DNA of 5,977 bases from Actinotalea sp. (GTDB lineage: Bacteria; Actinomycetota; Actinomycetes; Actinomycetales; Cellulomonadaceae): positions 1-5,977 of the forward strand of contig JACIXM010000494.1 of NCBI GenBank assembly GCA_014360395.1, given 5' to 3'. This document shows, in pieces, positions 1-5,511 of this stretch. The first letter of the stretch is position 1. Every line of letters starts with the position of its first letter. The notes beneath the pieces are model-generated. The model had not been told where the DNA came from, did not search any database, and saw only the letters and a list, made by a program, of their open reading frames with translations. The translations under genes and the position numbers were made by a program.

Positions 1-206
1 CCTGGGGCGTGCCGACCGTGCTCCTGGGGGACCAGGCCGCGCCGTGCCGCGGGACCCGGGCGCGGGAGTGCCCGGTCCCGGGCCACCCCTGCCTCACGTC
101 CGTCGCACCGGCCGACGTCGTCGACGCGGTCGGACGGCTGACCCAGGGGGAGCAGGGTGGTCCCGGCGGCCGTCCGGTGCCGGCGGCGGTGGAGGTGGGC
201 GCATGA
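1..206 (+). CDS. GT9 family glycosyltransferase (heptosyltransferase-like), C-terminal fragment
   Basis: Only the last 67 codons are present, read from base 3 (WGVPTVLLGD...) to the TGA at 204-206; the start lies upstream of the window. The visible part contains a cysteine-rich segment, APCRGTRARECPVPGHPCL, followed by TSVAPADVVDAV. This resembles the C-terminal signature of many GT9 proteins, where a CxxxCP-G-H--C(M/L) stretch precedes a final helix of the form xP-xVxxAV. GT9 enzymes transfer heptose or related sugars from a nucleotide donor to a lipid or glycan acceptor at the cytoplasmic membrane face. The tail after about codon 45 is Gly/Pro-rich and probably disordered. The stop overlaps the next start as ATGA (203-206), so translation is probably coupled. 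The family call is my reading of a short fragment, supported by a clear GT9 N-terminus at the other end of the window; the catalytic N-terminal half is not visible. Confidence 0.68.
   Translation, partial: WGVPTVLLGDQAAPCRGTRARECPVPGHPCLTSVAPADVVDAVGRLTQGEQGGPGGRPVPAAVEVGA
191..196 (+). promoter_or_regulatory. Shine-Dalgarno site for the glycosyltransferase at 203
   Basis: GGAGGT lies 6 bases before the ATG at 203, inside the end of the preceding gene. It fixes the start at 203; the in-frame upstream ATG at 44 would overlap the GT9 coding sequence by over 160 bases. Confidence 0.75.
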
Positions 207-1255
207 GGATCCTCGTGTGGCACGTCCACGGCTCCTGGACCACGTCGTTCGTCCAGGGCCCCGACGAGTACCTCCTGCCCGTCGTGCCGGACCGGGGCCC
301 CGAGGGCCGCGGCCGCGCGCGCACCTGGGACTGGCCGGCGAGCGCGCGGGAGGTGACACCGGAGCAGCTGGGGACGCAGGAGGTCGACCTCGTCGTCCTC
401 CAGCGGCCCGAGGACCTCGAGCTCACGGAGCGCTGGACCGGCCGTCGGCCCGGCGTCGACCTGCCCGCCGTCTACGTCGAGCACAACGCGCCGCCCGAGC
501 ATGCCGCCCGGACGCGGCACCCCCTCGCCGAGCGCCGGGACGTGCCCGTGGCGCACGTCACCGCGTTCAACCGGCTCATGTGGGACTGCGGGGTCGCGCC
601 GACCACCGTCGTCGACCACGGGATCGTCGATCCCGGGTACCGCTGGACCGGGGAGCGCGCGCGACTCGGGGTCGTGGTCAACGAGCCGGTGCGCCGGTGG
701 CGCGTCGCGGGGACGGACATCCTCCTCGACGTCGCGACCCGCCTGCCCGTCGACGTCTACGGGATGGGCATGGCCGCCCTCGAGGAGGCCGCGCGGCGCT
801 GGGGTCACGACGACGGCGGCGCTCCCGGGACCGACGAGCGCGCCGCCCGACGCCGTGGCGCCGGCCGGCGCAGGGGTGGGCGCCGCCCGGGCCCGGACCT
901 CGTGACCCACGACGACGTCCCCCAGGCGGCGATGCACGACCTGCTCGGTCGCGACCGCGTCTACCTGCACCCCTACCGGTGGACCAGCCTCGGTCTGTCG
1001 CTGCTCGAGGCGATGGCCGTCGGGCTGCCCGTCCTGGCGCTGTCCACCACGGAGGCGCCGGCCGCCGTCCCGCCGTCGGCGGGCCTGGTGAGCAACGACG
1101 TCGACGCGCTCGTCGCCGCCGGTCGTCGCTGGGTGAACGACGCGGCCGAGGCGCGGGAGCGCGGCATGGCGGCCCGCGAGCACGTGCTCGCCCACTACGG
1201 CCTGGAGCGGTTCCTCGCCGACTGGCAGTCCCTGCTGAAGGAGGTCACGCGATGA
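203..1255 (+). CDS. GT4-like (GT-B fold) glycosyltransferase
   Basis: A 350-residue cytoplasmic protein beginning MRILVWHVHGSWTTSF. It has the two-lobed look of a GT-B enzyme: an N-terminal Rossmann-like lobe with VDLVVLQRPEDLEL and an acceptor-side stretch AVYVEHNAPPEHA. The C-terminal lobe carries HPYRWTSLG (residues 256-264) and LSLLEAMAVGLPVLAL, where E269 matches the second glutamate of the GT4 donor-binding EX7E motif; the first glutamate is replaced (W260 to S262 region). No signal peptide or membrane segment is seen. Proteins of this type are familiar to me next to gmhA/hldE in actinobacteria, but I know of no assigned substrate; heptose or another sugar of the same glycan is an inference. 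Residues about 200-231 form an Arg/Gly/Pro-rich stretch that looks like an insertion in the otherwise ordered C-terminal lobe. The start is chosen from the Shine-Dalgarno at 191-196 and the ATGA overlap. The stop overlaps the next gene's ATG (1252-1255). Confidence 0.85.
   Translation: MRILVWHVHGSWTTSFVQGPDEYLLPVVPDRGPEGRGRARTWDWPASAREVTPEQLGTQEVDLVVLQRPEDLELTERWTGRRPGVDLPAVYVEHNAPPEHAARTRHPLAERRDVPVAHVTAFNRLMWDCGVAPTTVVDHGIVDPGYRWTGERARLGVVVNEPVRRWRVAGTDILLDVATRLPVDVYGMGMAALEEAARRWGHDDGGAPGTDERAARRRGAGRRRGGRRPGPDLVTHDDVPQAAMHDLLGRDRVYLHPYRWTSLGLSLLEAMAVGLPVLALSTTEAPAAVPPSAGLVSNDVDALVAAGRRWVNDAAEARERGMAAREHVLAHYGLERFLADWQSLLKEVTR
1238..1245 (+). promoter_or_regulatory. Shine-Dalgarno site for the GT4 glycosyltransferase at 1252
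   Basis: AAGGAGGT is a near-perfect match to the anti-Shine-Dalgarno and sits 6 bases before the ATG at 1252, within the 3' end of the previous gene. It is the strongest ribosome-binding site in the window and decides the start of this gene. Confidence 0.85.
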
Positions 1256-2604
1256 GGATCGCTTTCGTCTCGGAGCACGCGAGTCCGCTCGCGACCCTCG
1301 GCGGGGTCGACGCCGGCGGCCAGAACGTGCACGTGGCGGCCCTCGCGGGCGAGCTCACCGCGCGCGGGCACGGCGTCGTCGTCTACACCCGTCGCGACGA
1401 CGCCGACCTGCCCGAGCGCGTCACCATGCCCGGCGGTGTCCAGGTCGTCCACGTGCCGGCCGGCCCCGCCGAGCACGTCCCCAAGGACGACCTGCTGCCG
1501 TGGATGGCCGACTTCGGCCGCTGGCTCGCCGCCGACTGGGAGCGGCACGGCGCCCCGGACCTCGTCCACGCGCACTTCTGGATGTCCGGCCTCGCCGCGC
1601 TCCAGGCGGCGCGCTCGATGCCGCACGCCGTCCCGGTCGTGCAGACCTTCCACGCGCTCGGCTCGGTCAAGCGCCGCCACCAGGGCGCGGCCGACACCTC
1701 CCCGCCCGGGCGCGTCGAGACCGAGGCGACCCTGGGCCGCTCCGTCGACCTCGTCGTCGCGACCTGCACCGACGAGGTGGGCGAGCTGCGTCGCCTGGGC
1801 ATCCCGGCCGAGCGCATCACCGTCGTGCCGTGCGGTGTGGACCGGGACCTGTTCCTGCCCGCCGACCCGCGCCGCACCGAGCGGGCCCGGGCGGCCGCGA
1901 CCGACGACGGACCGCGGCCCCCGTACCGCCTGCTGTGCCTCGGGCGGCTCGTCGAGCGCAAGGGCGTCGGCACGGTCGTGGAGGCGCTGCCGGCCCTGCC
2001 CGACGCCGAGCTCGTCATCGCCGGCGGACCGGCGGCCGACGAGGTGGACGACGACCCCGAGGCCCGCCGGCTGGCCGCGCTCGCGGACCGGCTGGGCGTG
2101 CGCGACCGGGTCCGGTTCGTGGGCAGCGTCGCGCGCGAGGACGTCCCGGCGCTCATCCGCAGCGCCGACGTCGTCGTCGCGACGCCCTGGTACGAGCCGT
2201 TCGGGATCGTGCCGCTCGAGGCCGCGGCGTGCGGCCGTCCGCTGGTGGGGACCGCCGTCGGCGGGCTGCTGGACAGCGTCCAGCACGGCGTCACGGGGCT
2301 GCTCGTCCCGCCGCGCGACCCCGACGCGCTGGCGCGGGCCCTGCGGGAGCTCCTCGACGACCCGGCGGCCCGGCGCCGCATGGGCGCCGCCGCCCGCCGG
2401 CGCGCGGTGGAGCTGTACGGCTGGGACTGCGTCGCCCGGGACACCGAGGCGGTGTACCGCGAGGTGCTCGAGGCAGGCGGGCGTCGGCACGGACCCGCCG
2501 CGGCCGGACGCGGCACGGGCACACGCGGCACGGGCACACGCAGCACGAGCAGACGCAGCACCGGCAGCGACCGGACCGACGTGGTGGGGGTGAGGGCCGT
2601 ATGA
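1252..2604 (+). CDS. GT4 family glycosyltransferase (sucrose-synthase/MshA-like)
   Basis: A 450-residue retaining glycosyltransferase with a GT-B fold. The N-terminal lobe has the GGVDAGGQNVHV loop (residues 17-28), which in this family shapes the donor/acceptor cleft, then HAHFWMSG (106-113) and QTFHALGSVKRRHQG (from 131). The C-terminal lobe has GRLVERKG (231-238), where R232 and K237 match the residues that grip the donor diphosphate, and EPFGIVPLE (E315 to E323), a complete EX7E motif. The core ends near residue 405. The remaining 45 residues are low-complexity and include four pentapeptide repeats (420-439). The donor is probably a nucleotide sugar; the adjoining heptose genes suggest it works on the same glycan, but the substrate cannot be read from the sequence. 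It overlaps both neighbours by ATGA, so it should be co-translated with them. MshA (mycothiol synthesis) is a relative, but the context and loop sequences fit a heptose-cluster GT better. Confidence 0.9.
   Translation: MRIAFVSEHASPLATLGGVDAGGQNVHVAALAGELTARGHGVVVYTRRDDADLPERVTMPGGVQVVHVPAGPAEHVPKDDLLPWMADFGRWLAADWERHGAPDLVHAHFWMSGLAALQAARSMPHAVPVVQTFHALGSVKRRHQGAADTSPPGRVETEATLGRSVDLVVATCTDEVGELRRLGIPAERITVVPCGVDRDLFLPADPRRTERARAAATDDGPRPPYRLLCLGRLVERKGVGTVVEALPALPDAELVIAGGPAADEVDDDPEARRLAALADRLGVRDRVRFVGSVAREDVPALIRSADVVVATPWYEPFGIVPLEAAACGRPLVGTAVGGLLDSVQHGVTGLLVPPRDPDALARALRELLDDPAARRRMGAAARRRAVELYGWDCVARDTEAVYREVLEAGGRRHGPAAAGRGTGTRGTGTRSTSRRSTGSDRTDVVGVRAV
2509..2568 (+). repeat. Four 15-bp tandem repeats at the 3' end of the GT4 gene
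   Basis: Units start at 2509, 2524, 2539 and 2554. The first two are identical (CGCGGCACGGGCACA); the third and fourth are degenerate (CGCAGCACGAGCAGA and CGCAGCACCGGCAGC). They encode RGTGT, RGTGT, RSTSR and RSTGS. Because 15 is a multiple of three, gain or loss of a unit keeps the reading frame and the overlap with gmhA. The array ends 32 bases before the gmhA start codon. Confidence 0.9.
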
Positions 2605-3224
2605 CCAGCTGGATCGAGGACCACACGGACGAGCTGGCGGGCGCCCTCGCGGCACTGCGCGAGCAGTCGGACGTCGTCGAGGCGTGGGGCACCCACCTCG
2701 CCGACGTGCTCTGGGACGGCGGGCGTCTGCTCGCCGCCGGCAACGGGGGCAGCGCCGCCGAGGCGCAGCACCTCACGGCCGAGCTCGTCGGCCGCTTCCT
2801 CGCCGAGCGCCGCCCGCTCAGCGCGATCGCGCTGTCCGCGGAGACGTCGAGCCTGACGGCGATCGTCAACGACTACGGCGCCGAGGAGATGTTCGCCCGG
2901 CAGGTGCAGGCGCACGGCAGACCCGGCGACGTGCTCGTGCTGCTGTCCACCTCCGGCAGGAGCCCCAACGTGCTGCGCGCCGCCGAGCGGGCCCGCGAGG
3001 CCGGTGTGACGGTCTGGGGCCTCACGGGCAGCGGCCCGAACCCCCTGACCCGCCTGTGCGACGACGCGATCGCCGTCCCGGCCCCGTCGACGGCCGCCGT
3101 CCAGGCGGTGCACCTCGTGGCCGTCCACGGCGTGTGCGCCGCCGTCGACGCCCGGGTCGCCGCGCTCGCCGAGCGGTCCCGGCCCGGCCTGCGGCCCGCC
3201 GGCCCGGTGCGGAGGACGGCATGA
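2601..3224 (+). CDS. gmhA: D-sedoheptulose-7-phosphate isomerase
   Basis: A 207-residue SIS-domain enzyme that converts sedoheptulose 7-phosphate to D-glycero-D-manno-heptose 7-phosphate, the first committed step of ADP-heptose synthesis in the cytoplasm. The phosphate-binding loop AAGNGGSAAEAQH is at residues 45-57, ELVGRF at 61-66, and the SIS serine motif LLSTSGRSPNVL at 114-125. The zinc/catalytic residues known for E. coli GmhA (H61, E65, Q172, H180) line up here as H57, E61, Q168 and H176, all at a constant offset of four, so the enzyme should be active. It is slightly longer than the E. coli protein (192 residues), mainly through a C-terminal Arg/Pro-rich tail. The ATG at 2601 overlaps the previous stop (ATGA) and follows a purine-rich GGGGGTGAGG at 2586-2595. 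DiaA-like or other SIS proteins are the main alternative, but the conserved His/Glu/Gln/His set and the adjacent hldE make gmhA much more likely. Confidence 0.93.
   Translation: MTSWIEDHTDELAGALAALREQSDVVEAWGTHLADVLWDGGRLLAAGNGGSAAEAQHLTAELVGRFLAERRPLSAIALSAETSSLTAIVNDYGAEEMFARQVQAHGRPGDVLVLLSTSGRSPNVLRAAERAREAGVTVWGLTGSGPNPLTRLCDDAIAVPAPSTAAVQAVHLVAVHGVCAAVDARVAALAERSRPGLRPAGPVRRTA
3211..3215 (+). promoter_or_regulatory. Shine-Dalgarno site for hldE
   Basis: GGAGG lies 5 bases before the ATG at 3221, inside the end of gmhA. It favours 3221 over the in-frame GTG at 3269, which has no comparable site although the kinase domain itself begins only at about residue 24. Confidence 0.75.
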
Positions 3225-4732
3225 GCACGGTCACCCCGCGGCCCTCTCCGGGGTCCGGTCCCGGTCCCGTGGACGGGGACCGGCGCCCGCACGTCGTCGT
3301 CGTCGGGGACGTGGTCCTCGACCAGGACGTCGACGGCCGGACCGAGCGCCTGTGCCCGGACGCCCCGGTCCCCGTGCTCGACGTCACCGCGTGCCGCACC
3401 AGCCCCGGCGGCGCGGGCCTGACGGCGCTGCTCGTGGCGACCTCGGGCGCCCGCGTCACCCTCGTCGCGCCCCTGGCCGACGACGACGGCGGCCGCGACC
3501 TGCGCGAGCACCTCACCGCCCGGATGGACGTCCTGGCCCTGGGCCACGAGGGGGCGACCCGGCGCAAGACCCGCATCCGCAGCGCCGGGCAGTCGCTCGT
3601 CCGCGTCGACGACGGCGGCCCCGGTGCACCGACCGAGGTACCGGTGCAGCGCCTGCGCGAGCTGCTGGGTGCGGCCGACGTCGTGCTCGTCTCCGACTAC
3701 GGCGCGGGCACGACGCGCGACGCCGTCGTCCGGCGGCTGCTGGCCGAGGCGGCACGACACCGCCCGGTGCTGTGGGACCCCCACCCCCGGGGCGGGGATC
3801 CGGTGCCCGGGGCGGCCCTGGTGACGCCGAACGCTGCGGAGGCCCGCTCCGCCGTCGCCGACCTGCCCGACGCCGCGTCCCTGGAGACGGAGGACGTCCT
3901 GGCCGCCCGGCTGCGCGCGCGGTGGGGTGCGGCGGCGGTCTGCGTGACCGCCGGCTCCACCGGGGCGTTCGTCGCGAGCTCGGGCACGGAGCCGCTGTTC
4001 GTCCCGGCGCCGACCGTGAGCGGCGGGGACCCGTGCGGCGCCGGCGATCGCTTCGCCGCCACGGCGGCCGTCGCCCTCGCCCGGGGCGGCTCCGTCGCCG
4101 ACGCCGTCGCGGCGGCCGTCGCCGACGCGTCGGGCTGGGTCGCCGACGGCGGGGCCGAGGGCTACCGCCGCCGGAGCGACGCGGAGGGGGCGACCGGCGC
4201 GGCCCTGGGTGCCGCGACGGCCGAGCACCCCGACGCGCCGGCCGACGAGGTGCCGGCCCTGCGCCCGGTCGCGGGCGACGGGGAGGACCTCGCGGCCCTG
4301 GCCGCCCGTCTGCGCGCGGGCGGACGGCGCCTGGTCGCGACCGGCGGGTGCTTCGACATCGTCCACGCCGGCCACGTCGCGACGCTCCAGGCCGCCCGAC
4401 GGCTCGGCGACGTCCTCGTCGTGCTCGTCAACTCCGACGCCTCGGTCCGCCGCCTCAAGGGACCGTCCCGGCCCGTCGTCACCGCCCACGACCGGGCCCG
4501 CGTGCTCGAGGCGCTCGACGCGGTGGACGCCGTCGTCGTCTTCGACGAGGACGACCCGCGCGCCGCGCTCGAGCAGCTGCGCCCCGACGTCTGGGCCAAG
4601 GGCGGCGACTACGGCGAGGCCGAGCTGCCCGAGGCCGCCGTCGTGCGCCGCCACGGTGGCCGCGTCGTGCTCCTGCCCTACCTGGGCGGTCGGTCGACGA
4701 CGTCGATCCTCGCCCGCTCCCTGACCGCCTGA
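3221..4732 (+). CDS. hldE: Bifunctional heptose 7-phosphate kinase / heptose 1-phosphate adenylyltransferase
   Basis: A 503-residue fusion (E. coli HldE is 477). The N-terminal PfkB/ribokinase domain (about 24-330) has GDVVLDQDVDGRTERLCPDAPVPVLDV (29-55), a glycine-rich SPGGAGL (61-67) and GGDPCGAGDRF (268-278), where D276 is the expected catalytic base; it would phosphorylate heptose 7-phosphate at C1. After a linker rich in Ala, Asp and Glu comes a cytidylyltransferase-like domain (about 364-503) with GGCFDIVHAGH (375-385, HxGH at 382-385), RLKGPSRPV (411-419), KGGDY (460-464) and STTSIL (492-497); it would adenylylate heptose 1-phosphate to ADP-heptose. The motif order and fusion match HldE (RfaE). 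Small departures are DPCGAGDR where DTxGAGDT is more usual, and TGGCFD where TNGCFD is usual; catalytic residues are kept. The first 23 residues are a Pro/Gly-rich extension. The start overlaps the gmhA stop, so the two enzymes are probably made in step. Confidence 0.93.
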   Translation: MSTVTPRPSPGSGPGPVDGDRRPHVVVVGDVVLDQDVDGRTERLCPDAPVPVLDVTACRTSPGGAGLTALLVATSGARVTLVAPLADDDGGRDLREHLTARMDVLALGHEGATRRKTRIRSAGQSLVRVDDGGPGAPTEVPVQRLRELLGAADVVLVSDYGAGTTRDAVVRRLLAEAARHRPVLWDPHPRGGDPVPGAALVTPNAAEARSAVADLPDAASLETEDVLAARLRARWGAAAVCVTAGSTGAFVASSGTEPLFVPAPTVSGGDPCGAGDRFAATAAVALARGGSVADAVAAAVADASGWVADGGAEGYRRRSDAEGATGAALGAATAEHPDAPADEVPALRPVAGDGEDLAALAARLRAGGRRLVATGGCFDIVHAGHVATLQAARRLGDVLVVLVNSDASVRRLKGPSRPVVTAHDRARVLEALDAVDAVVVFDEDDPRAALEQLRPDVWAKGGDYGEAELPEAAVVRRHGGRVVLLPYLGGRSTTSILARSLTA

Positions 4733-4782
4733 GACCCGACCCGCACCACCCACCAGCCCCACCACCAGCCGGAAGGACCCTC
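4733..4782 (+). other. Only intergenic gap: C-rich leader before the SDR gene
   Basis: The 50 bases between hldE and the SDR are the only non-coding sequence in the window. Bases 4743-4770 are a run of CACC/CCAG-like elements with very few G or T residues, so little RNA structure is expected. I see no inverted repeat resembling a terminator and no convincing -35/-10 pair, so read-through from hldE is the simplest reading. The end holds the Shine-Dalgarno for the next gene. Confidence 0.6.
4771..4777 (+). promoter_or_regulatory. Shine-Dalgarno site for the SDR gene (GTG start)
   Basis: GGAAGGA sits 5 bases before the GTG at 4783. It supports this non-ATG start; there is no in-frame ATG between here and the cofactor-binding motif. 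Confidence 0.75.
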
Positions 4783-5511
4783 GTGACCTCCAGCACCACC
4801 GCCCAGCCGGGCCTGCCCACCCCCCGCCGCGTCGGCACCGTGTACGTGACCGGCGGAGCGAGCGGCCTGGGCGCCGCCGTCGTCGACGCCGTCCTCGCTG
4901 CCGGCGGCACCCCCGTCGTGCTCGACCGCGTCGCCCCGCCGCGGGACGGCGTCGCCCACGTCGAGGTGGACCTGGCCGACTCGACCGCCGCGGCCGACGC
5001 GGTGGCACGCCTGGTCCAGGACGTCGGCCCGCCCGACTCGGTGGTCACCGCCGCCGGCACCGACGCGTGCGGCCCGCTCACGGAGATCGACCCGGAGACC
5101 TGGGAGAAGGTCGTGCGCGTCAACCTCTTCGGGACCGTCGCGGTCGTGCGTGCCGCCCTGCCGCACCTGGAGAAGGTCCACGGGACCGTCGTCACCGTCG
5201 GCTCGACGCTGTCGCTGCGCGGCATGTCCGACGCCACCGCGTACAGCGCGTCGAAGTTCGGCGTCCGCGGGTTCACCCACGCCCTGGCCGCGGAGTACGC
5301 GGGCCGCGTCGGCGTCACGCTGCTCATCCCCGGCGGCATGCGCACGGCCTTCTTCGACGGGCGCACCGAGCAGTACAAGCCCGGCCCCGACGCGGACCTC
5401 AACGACCCGCGCCACACGGCGGCGACCGTGATCACGGCGCTCCAGCAGCCGGTGGGATCGGAGATCCGGGAGATGCTCGTCATGGCCTCCGGTGAGTCGT
5501 CCTGGCCGTGA
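4783..5511 (+). CDS. Classical short-chain dehydrogenase/reductase
   Basis: A 242-residue NAD(P)-dependent oxidoreductase of usual classical-SDR length. The cofactor loop TGGASGLG is at residues 23-30. D48, at the end of the second strand, suggests NAD(H) over NADP(H). TAAG (89-92) stands where NNAG is usual. The catalytic tetrad is complete: N114, S141, Y154 and K158 (YSASK). PGGMRTAFFDG follows the active site, as in family members where this loop covers the substrate. The substrate is not readable. Its place among heptose genes suggests it oxidises, reduces or helps epimerise a sugar or sugar nucleotide of the pathway, but this is inference. It is not HldD, the ADP-heptose 6-epimerase, which is an extended SDR of over 300 residues. 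A GTG start is chosen from the Shine-Dalgarno at 4771-4777. Its stop overlaps the next start as GTGA (5508-5511). Confidence 0.88.
   Translation: MTSSTTAQPGLPTPRRVGTVYVTGGASGLGAAVVDAVLAAGGTPVVLDRVAPPRDGVAHVEVDLADSTAAADAVARLVQDVGPPDSVVTAAGTDACGPLTEIDPETWEKVVRVNLFGTVAVVRAALPHLEKVHGTVVTVGSTLSLRGMSDATAYSASKFGVRGFTHALAAEYAGRVGVTLLIPGGMRTAFFDGRTEQYKPGPDADLNDPRHTAATVITALQQPVGSEIREMLVMASGESSWP

Noticed and set aside
44..202. Upstream ATG extension of the first complete glycosyltransferase
   Set aside because: It would overlap the GT9 coding sequence by over 160 bases, adds a Gly/Arg/Pro-rich non-domain sequence, and ignores the good Shine-Dalgarno and ATGA overlap at 203.
791..905. Possible pair of compensating frameshifts creating the Arg-rich stretch
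   Set aside because: The gene frame keeps high G/C at third positions through the region, and neither alternative frame gives a recognisable family segment, so an insertion is simpler.
1252..2604. MshA (mycothiol glycosyltransferase)
   Set aside because: The length and GT4 motifs are similar, but the QTFHALGSVKRRHQG and ATCTDEVGELRRLG segments fit the sucrose-synthase-like group better, and the neighbours are heptose genes.
4733..4782. Rho-independent terminator after hldE
   Set aside because: No inverted repeat and no T-run are present in the gap.
2873..5008. Very long minus-strand open frame (over 700 codons) opposite hldE and the SDR
   Set aside because: It is an Arg/Gly/Ala-rich product with no recognisable motif; long antisense frames are expected when third positions are nearly all G or C. 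Other long minus-strand frames (1195-2655, 1383-3128, 4479-5930) were rejected for the same reason.
4783..5511. HldD, ADP-heptose 6-epimerase
   Set aside because: At 242 residues with a TGxxxGxG loop it is a classical SDR; HldD is an extended SDR of over 300 residues with a different cofactor motif.
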